A stretch of 54,360 bases of DNA from a bacterium (lineage in GTDB: Bacteria > Patescibacteriota > Patescibacteriia > S139-126). The stretch is from positions 1 through 54,360 of the forward strand of contig DAOUWZ010000005.1 in NCBI GenBank assembly GCA_030666865.1, read 5' to 3'. The notes below the pieces were generated by a model. It searched no databases and was not told where the DNA came from. It saw only the letters and a list, made by a program, of their open reading frames with translations. The translations under genes were made by a program, and so were the position numbers. Of this stretch, positions 1 to 7,835 are shown piece by piece (the first letter of the stretch is position 1; each line of letters starts with the position of its first letter).

Positions 1-13
1 GCAGGAATGACAG
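1..13. repeat. partial dispersed inverted repeat at window edge
   Basis: The first bases, GCAGGAATGACA, are the reverse complement of one arm of the hairpin repeat at 4107-4134 (TGTCATTCCTGC). The other arm would lie outside the window. Confidence 0.5.
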
Positions 14-106
14 TGTGGCAAATAGAAATTTATAAAGAATAAGGGAGTAGGATGTATTAATAACGATTAATTAACATTATTAAACTAACTGTGGTGTGAC
101 GGCTAA

Positions 107-132
107 TACCCCGTCAGCTTGCTGCGGGGATA
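107..132. other. short GC-rich hairpin
   Basis: CCCCG-t-CAGC-tt-GCTG-CGGGG forms a near-perfect stem of nine pairs with a two-base loop in otherwise AT-rich DNA. No T-run follows, so it is not a typical terminator for an upstream gene. Its role is unknown. Confidence 0.45.
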
Positions 133-142
133 ATTTATTTTA

Positions 143-209
143 TAGCTATGTGGTATTACCTGCCTGCCGGCAGGCAGGTACAAATTTATTAAAGTAATTG
201 AGTATAAAT
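143..209 (+). repeat. dispersed element with central 20-bp palindrome, upstream of DUF4012 gene
   Basis: TAGCTA, then GGTATTACC, then the palindrome CCTGCCTGCCGGCAGGCAGG (159-178), then TACAAATTTATT and TTGAGTATAAAT. The same order recurs at 10176-10256 upstream of the FtsB-like gene, where the palindrome arms are separated by about 12 bases. The match therefore extends beyond the palindrome on both sides. It ends at the DUF4012 start codon, so it may hold promoter or leader signals. No good Shine-Dalgarno sequence is seen before 208. Confidence 0.7.
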
Positions 210-3078
210 GCCGAAGGGGAAAACTAAAAAAAAGACAATAAAAAAGGCTGTCTTGAAAAAAGGAACCACAAGTAAGCCAAAAACCAAAAAAGCAGGCTCT
301 TTGAATTCAAGGGGTTGTATTAAGGTTATGAAAAAGAAAACAGCAAAAAAATCTATTACCAAGAAAAAAAGAATTGTAAAAAAATCTGTTATAAAAAATG
401 AAAAAAAGATTGTTCATAAAAAGATCGCTCAAAAAAGAGATAAAATTGTTTTATTCGACGATATAAATGTGGCTACTATTAAGGCTAGACAGGATGAACA
501 TGTTATAGAAAATAGTATTGAGGAAAATGAAAATAATATGGTGATAACAAATGATGTATTAAGTCTAGATCAAGAAAGTCAGTCAAAACAGTTAAATATA
601 AAAATAAGTAATTTAAATACAAAATCTCCTCATTTAGTTGACTTGAAAAAGCGCAGGATTGTTACTTATATAGACCAGGAAAAGGATAGGCCAAAGACTT
701 TAGAAGATAGGTTGGCTAGTTTTGAAGATAAATTTTATAAAACCAAAACAAATTTTATTACTCCTGAGGCAGTTAAATATGCCAGAAAAAATAGACAAAG
801 GAAGACAGGAAAAATAAAGAGAATATTTTTAGTAATAAAAGGAAATATTTCTAATTTTTTTGAAAATCGAATTTCCAAGGTAGGTATTTGGGGAGATGAA
901 TTGGTAACTAATTATTTAGAACAAAAATCTAACAGGGGAACAGAGTCTGACTTATCATCACAAATAATTATAGAACAAGTAAGAAAAAATAAGATTAAGC
1001 GTAAGCACAGTAAATTTTTTTCTTTTCCTCATCCAGTCAGGTGGACATTTAGTAGCGAGTTGAGAGGATCTTTATTTTTGTTTTTAATTTTGGCAATAGT
1101 ATTAGTTTCACCACTTAAGGCATATACTTTTTATGAAAAGGTAAAGAATGAAAAATCGCAAGTTTTAGGAGTATCGTCAACTGTTTATAAAGATTTTTCC
1201 AATGGCGTAGATGCTTTGTCACGATTGAATTTTTCTGAAGCAACAAACAATTTTACTTCTGCTAGTGAAAATTTATTGTCAGTCAGACAAGTTTTAAATG
1301 AATATCCAGCTTTTTTGATGTCGGCAGCTAAAAGTTTGCCTAAGGTAGGAAGCCATGTGTCAGCTGGTGATATTTTAATTGATGTTGGAAATAACATTGC
1401 TAATGCTGGCGCTTTGATGAGTCAGTTATTTGCCGAGGTTTTAACTGAAGATGATAAATTAACAAGCGATAGATTGGTTGAACTTAAAACAGGATTTCAG
1501 GAATTATCAGTTATATTCAAAAATACCAGTAATTTACTGATTAAAATTGATGAGCAGGTGATTCCTGAGGAATATCAGGAAAAAATTAGCTTGTTAAAAC
1601 AATGGATGCCACTATCTAGTAGCATAATTGATAATATAGTGGAAGTTCTTGATATAAGTATTATTTTATTGGGTCATGATCAGCCACAGAGGTATTTGAT
1701 AGTATTTCAAAATTCAAATGAATTAAGGCCGACCGGTGGCTTTATTGGAAGTTTTGCCGAAATTGATGTAGATAAGGCTCAAGTAACAAATATAATCATA
1801 CCAACTGGGGGAATATATGATTTGCAAGGTGATTTAGAGGTTCTGGTAGCCGCTCCAAAGCCACTTCATATGTTGAATGCTAATTGGCAGATTCAAGATT
1901 CAAATTGGTGGTTTGATTTTCCCACTAGTGCTAAAAAAATTCTGTGGTTTTATGAAAAATCTGGCGGACCTACTGTTGATGGTTTAATCGCTGTTAATTC
2001 AAATATTCTTTCCAGTTTAATATCTATTACTGGTCCGATTTATCTTGCCAATTTTGATATAACTCTTGATGAGAATAATATTATAAATGAAATACAAAAA
2101 GAAGTAGAGTTTAATTATGATAAAGAAAATAATGAACCGAAAAAAATAATCTCTGAATTGATGCCAATTATGATAGAAAAACTTCAGAAGTTATCTGGTA
2201 ATCAATTTATGGAAATATTTACGGTCTTTAATTCTGCTTTAACATCAAAGGATATACAGATATATTATCAAAATGATGAGATGCAAAAGAAATTGAAAGA
2301 ATTAGCTTGGACTGGGGATGTAAAATATACCAAGCAGGACTATTTAGCTGTTGTGAATACCAATATTGGCGGAGGCAAGGCTGATAATAAAATTAATCAG
2401 CAAACTCATTTGCAAACTGTTATTAGTGAAGATGGCAGTATTCGGAATAAATTGAAAATCAGGTATGATTATACTGGAGCTTTAGGTGAATTATTTATTG
2501 AACCAGAGTATAATAATTATTTACGAGTTTATGTTCCGCTTGGCAGTAGGATGATTACAACAAACGGATTTTATGTACCGGCTAGTTCAGAGTTTAATAG
2601 TCCGCGAGAAGGATATGAAATTGATGAGTATTTGCACGAAGTAGAAAAATTACCTATAGTTGAGGAAAGTACTAATACCAGGATTACTGAAGAATTTGGT
2701 AAAACTGTTTTTGGAAATTGGGTTAAATTAATTCCCGGTGAGACCAAAGAGGTTTATATAGAGTATGAATTGCCGTTTAAAGTAACTTTCAAAGATACTA
2801 AAGATAAAAATATTATTATTGAATATTTTGATAAGCTTATTGAATATATTGGCATATCATTGCCAGAGGAAAAACAAGTGGCTACTTATACCGCTATGTG
2901 GCAAAAGCAGTCAGGGCAAGTTGCGCCATTTATAACCCATGAATTAAATTATTCCAACAATTGGGATGTAGCTTCTAGTCCGAGTTTATATGATAAAATT
3001 GCCAGGCAAGAAAATAAGGTTTATTATCAGACTGAACTTGATAGAGATATTTTTTGGGGTGTTATTTTGAGTAAATAG
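208..3078 (+). CDS. DUF4012 domain-containing membrane-anchored envelope protein
   Basis: The 956-aa protein starts with a very Lys-rich, low-complexity cytoplasmic segment (about residues 1-70) and a charged linker. A single membrane helix follows near residues 288-305 (LFLFLILAIVLVSPL). The large extracytoplasmic part contains the DUF4012 signature near residue 490 onward (YLIVFQNSNELRPTGGFIGS). DUF4012 proteins are common in Patescibacteria and Actinobacteria and have no firm biochemical function; some occur in polysaccharide clusters. The ATG at 208 directly follows the dispersed element. The family is confident, the role is not. Confidence 0.88.
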   Translation: MPKGKTKKKTIKKAVLKKGTTSKPKTKKAGSLNSRGCIKVMKKKTAKKSITKKKRIVKKSVIKNEKKIVHKKIAQKRDKIVLFDDINVATIKARQDEHVIENSIEENENNMVITNDVLSLDQESQSKQLNIKISNLNTKSPHLVDLKKRRIVTYIDQEKDRPKTLEDRLASFEDKFYKTKTNFITPEAVKYARKNRQRKTGKIKRIFLVIKGNISNFFENRISKVGIWGDELVTNYLEQKSNRGTESDLSSQIIIEQVRKNKIKRKHSKFFSFPHPVRWTFSSELRGSLFLFLILAIVLVSPLKAYTFYEKVKNEKSQVLGVSSTVYKDFSNGVDALSRLNFSEATNNFTSASENLLSVRQVLNEYPAFLMSAAKSLPKVGSHVSAGDILIDVGNNIANAGALMSQLFAEVLTEDDKLTSDRLVELKTGFQELSVIFKNTSNLLIKIDEQVIPEEYQEKISLLKQWMPLSSSIIDNIVEVLDISIILLGHDQPQRYLIVFQNSNELRPTGGFIGSFAEIDVDKAQVTNIIIPTGGIYDLQGDLEVLVAAPKPLHMLNANWQIQDSNWWFDFPTSAKKILWFYEKSGGPTVDGLIAVNSNILSSLISITGPIYLANFDITLDENNIINEIQKEVEFNYDKENNEPKKIISELMPIMIEKLQKLSGNQFMEIFTVFNSALTSKDIQIYYQNDEMQKKLKELAWTGDVKYTKQDYLAVVNTNIGGGKADNKINQQTHLQTVISEDGSIRNKLKIRYDYTGALGELFIEPEYNNYLRVYVPLGSRMITTNGFYVPASSEFNSPREGYEIDEYLHEVEKLPIVEESTNTRITEEFGKTVFGNWVKLIPGETKEVYIEYELPFKVTFKDTKDKNIIIEYFDKLIEYIGISLPEEKQVATYTAMWQKQSGQVAPFITHELNYSNNWDVASSPSLYDKIARQENKVYYQTELDRDIFWGVILSK

Positions 3079-3117
3079 ATTTTAGAATCTAGAATAATAA
3101 GAATTTTTATTTAAACC

Positions 3118-3146
3118 GTAGTGACAGAGCACTGCTCTGTCACTAC
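3118..3146. repeat. 29-bp dispersed palindrome, copy 1
   Basis: GTAGTGACAGAGCA and its reverse complement are separated by one base. A second copy with the same arms is at 40482-40510. It lies just after the DUF4012 gene. There is no T-run, so it is better seen as a dispersed palindromic element than as a classical terminator. Confidence 0.75.
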
Positions 3147-3220
3147 ACAATTTATCATAATCAAAAATATAGTAATTATCTAATATTAGCCAAAAAGCTG
3201 ATATTTTTTGATGTCAGGCC

Positions 3221-3248
3221 TTGACAAATTCTATAAAACCTGTATAAT
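3221..3248 (+). promoter_or_regulatory. consensus sigma-70 promoter ahead of the structured noncoding locus
   Basis: TTGACA (3221-3226) and TATAAT (3243-3248) are separated by 16 bases. Both hexamers are perfect. Transcription should begin near 3255, about 1 kb upstream of murJ and ahead of a region without a credible ORF. Confidence 0.82.
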
Positions 3249-3292
3249 AGATTGTTAAACAATTTAACTTTTTGGAGAGAGTTAAAAAGAAC

Positions 3293-3319
3293 AAGCTCCT
3301 CCGGAAAAGGGAGTTTTTT
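3293..3319 (+). terminator. early terminator or attenuator hairpin in the leader of the noncoding locus
   Basis: AAGCTCCT pairs with GGGAGTTT (two G-U pairs) around a CCGGAAAA loop and is followed by a run of six T. It would end a short transcript of about 65 nt starting near 3255. Just upstream, TTTAACT and AGTTAAA form another hairpin. Transcription would have to read through here to reach the larger structures. Confidence 0.5.
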
Positions 3320-3330
3320 GAAAATATAAA

Positions 3331-3502
3331 TTAGCTGGATTTATTGGAGGGAAAAAGGTGAGTACTAAGGTATGACCCTTTATAAATAATATTATTTAAG
3401 CTTATTATTTGGTGTAAACTAGATATCTGCCTAAATATATTATTTGTTTAATATCCTATTACAGGATCACTTGAACATTTTCCCTCAAATAAATCTAGTT
3501 AA
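3331..3502 (+). ncRNA. rod-like element with 25-bp closing stem (possible 6S-like RNA)
   Basis: The arm at 3331-3355 (TTAGCTGGATTTATTGGAGG...) pairs with 3478-3502 over 25 positions, mostly Watson-Crick with some G-U. The 120-nt interior is AU-rich with small hairpins such as ATCCT-attac-AGGAT. The 172-nt length and long closing stem recall 6S RNA, but no sequence-level 6S signature was established. Confidence 0.35.
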
Positions 3503-3513
3503 TATAAACTTGA

Positions 3514-3585
3514 CGAGGCTGAATGCCTCGCCTATGCGTAATTTTTGAATATCTTATTAATGCGTAGCTGAGGCATTCAGCCTCA
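3514..3585. repeat. long palindromic hairpin in the noncoding locus
   Basis: GAGGCTGAATGCCTC and its exact reverse complement GAGGCATTCAGCCTC are separated by 40 bases. The pairing continues inward between CTATGCGTAA and TTAATGCGTAG with G-U pairs. The arm is itself partly palindromic. This could be an inserted palindromic element or an RNA arm. Confidence 0.6.
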
Positions 3586-3926
3586 GTATAAAGTAAAGGA
3601 TAGAAGAAGATATTGGGGAGAGAGTGACTGAAGAGCTTTAAATAATAATATTGGCTTGTTTCAGCTCGCTCCCAAATACCTTCTTCTATCTCACCTATTA
3701 AATCCTCATTCATGCTAATCTATTGATTGATAAAATTGATACATTAGCTCCTTTCCTTATAGGGCGTTTTCTTAGTAATCTAAGTCAGACGCCTTATAAG
3801 GAGAGGAGAGGATTTACTTAACAAAATTAAGTAAATCATATTTTAAAAATAAAATTTTCAAAAAATACTGATGGCAAATATCCGATAAACAATAATTTTC
3901 AAATAATAGATTAGGAATAATTTGCC

Positions 3927-4045
3927 CTCAGTAATCTGGGTTTTCAGGCTCGAGGCTAGCCGGTTGCGCTTCAGCATAGCTGTAGCAAAATCTCTCTCCT
4001 CCAGCCGGCCATGCAATTCTAGAGCCTGAAGCCCAGATTACTGAG
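3927..4045 (+). other. branched rod with 24-bp terminal stem
   Basis: CTCAGTAATCTGGG...TTCAGGCTC at 3927-3951 pairs with 4022-4045. Inner stems are GCCGGTTG/CAGCCGGC (3959-3966 with 4002-4009) and CAGC-ata-GCTG. It is the most GC-rich structure of the locus and sits just before its terminator. Confidence 0.6.
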
Positions 4046-4055
4046 TAAAAGTAAC

Positions 4056-4081
4056 AAAGTCGCATTGTGCGGCTTTTTTTT
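4056..4081 (+). terminator. Rho-independent terminator of the noncoding locus
   Basis: AGTCGCA-tt-GTGCGGCT with one G-U pair is followed by TTTTTTTT. Nearly the same hairpin recurs at 4171-4194. Confidence 0.75.
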
Positions 4082-4106
4082 GTTTACATAATGTTAAATA
4101 TCTACT

Positions 4107-4134
4107 GTGTCATTCCTGCGAAGGCAGGAATCTA
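4107..4134. repeat. dispersed inverted repeat
   Basis: GTGTCATTCCTGC-gaa-GGCAGGAATC forms a hairpin with an eight-base arm. The same repeat, in the opposite orientation and cut by the edge, begins the window. Confidence 0.6.
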
Positions 4135-4170
4135 GAAAATAAAAAATAAAAATGAAGAGTAAAATTTTTA

Positions 4171-4194
4171 GGTCGCATTGTGCGACCTTTTTTG
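4171..4194 (+). terminator. second terminator hairpin before murJ
   Basis: GGTCGCA-ttg-TGCGACC is followed by TTTTTT. Sequence and loop resemble the terminator at 4056-4081, so this looks like a duplicated terminator separated by a dispersed repeat. Confidence 0.75.
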
Positions 4195-4257
4195 TAATTT
4201 TAAATTTGTATTTTAGTACTTTTTAAAATATCAGAATTATGGTAGAATAATTTTACA

Positions 4258-5856
4258 ATGTTAAAGAAAATTTGGTTCAAATTGAATAATACTGTCACTG
4301 GCGGAGCAATAATAATTGCTTTTTTTTCTGTATTTTCAAAAATAGTCGGGTTATTTCGAGAAAGAATTTTGGCTGCCAATTTTTCTGGTGACAAGATAGA
4401 TGTTTTGGATGCTTATTATGCTGCTTTTAAATTGCCTGATTTGGTATTTAACACTTTAGTGCTTGGGGCGCTGGCTTCCGCTTTTATTCCAGTATTTATA
4501 AAATATTTAAAAAAGAATAAAGAGGAGGCTTTTTTGATCTCCAACTCTATTTTAAATTTGTTACTATTGCTAGTTGGCGGACTGACTATTATTTTTATTT
4601 TTATTGCGCCTTTGGTTATGCATTTAGTAGTACCAGGATTTGATGGAGATAAATTTGATATGACTGTCTCGCTTACTAGGATAATGTTTATATCAATAAT
4701 ATTTTTTACAGTTTCAAATGTTTTTTCCGGGGTACTAAATTCATTTAAAAAGTTTTTAACCTTTTCTTTAGCGCCAATTTTTTATAATTTAGGAATAATA
4801 TTTGGCATCGTATTTTTTACCAAATGGATGGGAGTATCTGGTATTGCTTGGGGTGTGGTACTTGGCGCTTTGCTACATTTACTGATTCAGTTGCCAGAAA
4901 TTTTGAAAACAGGTTGGCGGTATCGGTTACAATTAAACCTTAAACATAAAGGAGTAAGAAAAATTTTAAAATTGATGTTACCGAGAACTTTTGGGTTGGC
5001 AGTAGGGCAGATAAATCAATTAGTAATTGTTATTATAGCCTCTACTTTAGCAGTTGGTAGTGTGGCTTATTTCAACTTAGCTAATAATTTACAGTCTTTT
5101 CCGATTTCAATATTTGGCGTCTCTATAGCTCTGGCTTGTTTTCCGGCGTTTTCGCAGGCTTTTGCGGAAAATGATACTGAAAAGTTTAAACAAAGTTTTA
5201 GTGTAAATTTTCGTCGGATATTATATTTAATTGTGCCATTTTCGATTTTTCTTTTGTTATTAAGAGCGCAAGTAGTTAGGTTGGTTTTAGGTAGTGGTTC
5301 ATTTTCCTGGCACGATACAATTCAGACTGCTCAGACTTTGGGATTTTTTTCTTTATCGTTGTTTGCTCAAAGTTTGATACCGTTGATAGCTAGATCATTT
5401 TATGCTTTGGAAGATACGAAAACCCCGGTAATAATAAGCGTGATGGCAATGATAGTGAATATTGTTGGAGCAATATTGTTGGGGAAATATTTTGGAATAT
5501 TTGGCGTGGCAATTGCATTTTCTATAGCCACTATTATTCAAATGGTATTATTACTTACTATTTTAAGAGGACGGGTGGGCTATCTTGATGATAAAAGATT
5601 AGCTTGGTCGTCAATAAAGATCGGCTGCTTGAGTTTATTGGCTGGATTGGTCGGATATGTAGTTATGCGGATAGTAGCGCCAATGGTTGATATGCAAACA
5701 TTTTTTGGCATTTTGATTCAGACAGTAACAACCGCATTTATTGGCGGTGGAGTTTATATTTTCTTGAGTATTTTATTCAATTTTGAGGAAGTAGAAATAT
5801 TGCAGAAATATTTAGGGAAATATTCTAAAGTGTTAGCAAATAAAAAAAGTAAATAA
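4258..5856 (+). CDS. murJ: lipid II flippase MurJ/MviN
   Basis: The 532-aa integral membrane protein has about 14 hydrophobic helices in the MATE/MOP-type arrangement of MurJ, which flips lipid II across the membrane for peptidoglycan synthesis. Family features include the start GGAIIIAFFSVFSKIVGLFRERILA, with the conserved R-E-R after helix 1, and the later ALEDTKTPV segment. Length is normal. Its stop overlaps the ATG of the broken lepA copy (TAATG), consistent with original translational coupling to lepA. A TAGAAT box at 4243-4248 may be its -10. Confidence 0.93.
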   Translation: MLKKIWFKLNNTVTGGAIIIAFFSVFSKIVGLFRERILAANFSGDKIDVLDAYYAAFKLPDLVFNTLVLGALASAFIPVFIKYLKKNKEEAFLISNSILNLLLLLVGGLTIIFIFIAPLVMHLVVPGFDGDKFDMTVSLTRIMFISIIFFTVSNVFSGVLNSFKKFLTFSLAPIFYNLGIIFGIVFFTKWMGVSGIAWGVVLGALLHLLIQLPEILKTGWRYRLQLNLKHKGVRKILKLMLPRTFGLAVGQINQLVIVIIASTLAVGSVAYFNLANNLQSFPISIFGVSIALACFPAFSQAFAENDTEKFKQSFSVNFRRILYLIVPFSIFLLLLRAQVVRLVLGSGSFSWHDTIQTAQTLGFFSLSLFAQSLIPLIARSFYALEDTKTPVIISVMAMIVNIVGAILLGKYFGIFGVAIAFSIATIIQMVLLLTILRGRVGYLDDKRLAWSSIKIGCLSLLAGLVGYVVMRIVAPMVDMQTFFGILIQTVTTAFIGGGVYIFLSILFNFEEVEILQKYLGKYSKVLANKKSK

Positions 5857-6065
5857 TGACTAATATAGATATTAAAAAAATACGTAATTTTTGTATTATC
5901 GCGCATATCGACCACCCCGGCACTAAAGCTCGAAAGTATTTGCAAGAGTTAATTAAAATTTATTGCTCGGAAACGCCTGCGGCTCAGTTATTAAATTATT
6001 TATATTTTTACAGAAGCTTAGTGCGGGGCGCGACTCAGATAATTAATGGATATTATGGATATTAA
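5856..6065 (+). pseudogene. duplicated 5' fragment of lepA, interrupted after the His-Asp-His of the P-loop
   Basis: The first 20 residues (MTNIDIKKIRNFCIIAHIDH) match the start of LepA, then the reading frame runs into unrelated sequence. The DNA from 5877 to 5914 is identical to 6067-6104 at the start of the intact lepA, offset by 190 bp. The ATG overlaps the murJ stop, so this is probably the original lepA start, displaced by an insertion that left a 5' remnant and a complete copy downstream. Confidence 0.8.
5915..6028. mobile_element. small inverted-repeat-ended element inside the lepA 5' duplication
   Basis: The left end CCCCGGCACTAAAGCT (5915-5930) matches the inverted right end AGCTTAGTGCGGGG (6015-6028) apart from two single-base gaps. 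The element is about 114 bp and codes for no recognisable protein. It begins exactly where the lepA fragment stops and is followed by the complete lepA copy. The flanking 5' repeat is over 38 bp, much longer than normal transposition target duplications. Confidence 0.6.
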
Positions 6066-7833
6066 TAAAATACGTAATTTTTGTATTATCGCGCATATCG
6101 ACCATGGTAAGTCTACTTTAGCTGATCGGCTTTTGGAGATTACAAATACAATAGAAGAGCGTAAGATGAAAGCGCAATTGCTTGACCAAATGGATTTAGA
6201 AAGAGAACGAGGGATTACAATCAAACTTGCTCCAGTCAGGATGCAATGGCAGGGTTATGAATTGAATTTGATAGATACTCCCGGTCATGTTGACTTTTCT
6301 TATGAAGTTTCAAGGTCACTTGCTGCAGTTGAAGGAGCTCTTTTATTGGTTGATGCTACTCAAGGTATTGAGGCTCAAACTTTGGCTAATCTGCATTTGG
6401 CGCAAAAACAAGATTTGCAGATCATTCCTATTATAAATAAAATTGATTTACCAGCCGCTGACGCGGAAACAGTGAAAGTTGATTTGGTAAATCTTTTGAA
6501 TTGTGAAGAAAGTGATATTTTATTGGTATCAGCTAAAACAGGTAAAGGAGTAAAAAACATTCTGGATGAAGTTATCAAAAAAATTCCCGCTCCGATTGGT
6601 GATAGAAAGGAGCAAACTCAAAGTTTGATATTTGATTCATTTTTTGATGAGTATCGAGGGGTGGTTAGCTATGTGAGATTGAACAATGGAGTTATTAATA
6701 GTGGCGATACTATCAAATTTATCTCTTCCGGATTTACTACTGAAGCTTTGGAAGTTGGTTTTTTCAATCCTGAAATGAAAAAGCAAAAACAATTGGTTGC
6801 GGGAGAAATTGGCTATGTTGTTACTGGACTCAAAGATGTGTCAGAAGCAAAAATTGGTGATACTATTACTACCAAAAATAATCCATCATTAGTTGCCCTG
6901 TCAGGATATGAAGAAATGAAATCAATGGTTTTTGCTGGAATCTATCCAAAAGAAGGAGATGATTTTGAACAGTTAAGGGAAGCAGTTGAAAAATTGAAAC
7001 TTAATGATTCGTCACTGTCGTATGAACCTGAGTCTTCTATGGCGTTGGGGCATGGTTTTCGTTGTGGTTTTTTAGGGCTTTTGCATTTGGAAATTTTTCA
7101 AGAAAGACTGCATCGTGAATATAATCTAGATATTATTGTTACCACTCCATCAGTAGCTTATCTGGTTTATGATAAAAAAGGGGAAAAACATATAATTCAT
7201 TCTCCAGCCGAATATTCAAAGCCAGAACTAATTTCCAAAGTTAAAGAGCCAATAATGGAAGTGGAAATTGTTACTCCAGCAGAATATATGGGAAATATTA
7301 TGAAATTTGTTGTTGAGAAAAGGGGGATTTATATTGATACCAAATATATAGATGAGCAAAAAGTAATACTACTTTATTATGTGCCTTTAACTTCTCTGTT
7401 AGTTGATTTTTATGATACACTTAAAAGTGTATCAAGCGGATATGCCAGTATGAATTATGAATTTTATAATTATTCCGAATGTACTTTGGTAAAACTTGAT
7501 ATTTTAGTAGCTGAAGAAAAAGTAGAGGCATTTAGCACTTTGGTTTATGAAGATAGGGCTTATTATATTGCTAGAGAAATTGTTGCATCTTTGAAAAAAG
7601 TTTTATCAAAACAGATGTTTGAGATAAAGATTCAGGCGGCTGTTGGCGGAAAAATAATCGCTTCCGAACGATTATCAGCCATGCGCAAAGATGTTACTTC
7701 AAAGTTGTATGGCGGTGATGTTACTAGAAAGAAGAAATTATTAGAAAAACAGAAAAAAGGTAAAAAGAAAATGCAATCAGTCGGCAAAGTGCAAATTCCA
7801 GTTGATGCATTTTTATCAATTTTAAAAAGATAA
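6046..7833 (+). CDS. lepA: elongation factor 4 (LepA), ribosome back-translocating GTPase
   Basis: At 595 aa this is full length. It shows the G1 motif AHIDHGKST (about residues 15-23), G3 DTPGHVDF (about 76), G4 NKID (about 130), EF-G-like domains II, III and V, and the LepA C-terminal domain with the typical end GKVQIPVDAFLSILKR. ATG codons at 6046 and 6055 are possible starts; the residues from IRNFCIIAHIDH on are family-conserved. There is no clear Shine-Dalgarno. It runs two bases ahead of the NAPRT gene, so they are probably cotranscribed. Confidence 0.96.
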   Translation: MDIMDINKIRNFCIIAHIDHGKSTLADRLLEITNTIEERKMKAQLLDQMDLERERGITIKLAPVRMQWQGYELNLIDTPGHVDFSYEVSRSLAAVEGALLLVDATQGIEAQTLANLHLAQKQDLQIIPIINKIDLPAADAETVKVDLVNLLNCEESDILLVSAKTGKGVKNILDEVIKKIPAPIGDRKEQTQSLIFDSFFDEYRGVVSYVRLNNGVINSGDTIKFISSGFTTEALEVGFFNPEMKKQKQLVAGEIGYVVTGLKDVSEAKIGDTITTKNNPSLVALSGYEEMKSMVFAGIYPKEGDDFEQLREAVEKLKLNDSSLSYEPESSMALGHGFRCGFLGLLHLEIFQERLHREYNLDIIVTTPSVAYLVYDKKGEKHIIHSPAEYSKPELISKVKEPIMEVEIVTPAEYMGNIMKFVVEKRGIYIDTKYIDEQKVILLYYVPLTSLLVDFYDTLKSVSSGYASMNYEFYNYSECTLVKLDILVAEEKVEAFSTLVYEDRAYYIAREIVASLKKVLSKQMFEIKIQAAVGGKIIASERLSAMRKDVTSKLYGGDVTRKKKLLEKQKKGKKKMQSVGKVQIPVDAFLSILKR

Positions 7834-7835
7834 TC

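Larger units (their letters stand above)
3255..4081 (+). ncRNA. candidate large structured noncoding RNA (about 820 nt)
   Basis: The region has its own promoter and ends in a terminator hairpin with eight T. Between them are long complementary arms: 3331-3355 with 3478-3502; 3515-3529 with 3570-3584, extending inward; 3599-3632 with 3659-3691; 3714-3719 with 3743-3748; 3748-3767 with 3789-3808; 3811-3821 with 3827-3837; and 3927-3951 with 4022-4045. Arm 3699-3707 (TAAATCCTC) can also pair with 3808-3816, closing a multibranch or competing with the 3811-3837 hairpin. I found no RNase P, tmRNA, SRP or T-box signature. Alternatives are a 6S-like RNA plus separate hairpins, or a cluster of palindromic elements. 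Confidence 0.55.

Noticed and set aside
3118-3146. Terminator of the DUF4012 gene
   Set aside because: Strong hairpin but no T-run, and an identical copy sits between divergent promoters at 40482, so it is treated as a dispersed palindrome.
3495-3713. 72-aa minus-strand ORF in the noncoding locus
   Set aside because: It covers two hairpin regions, has no Shine-Dalgarno and no protein-like pattern; the coding potential follows from the inverted repeats.
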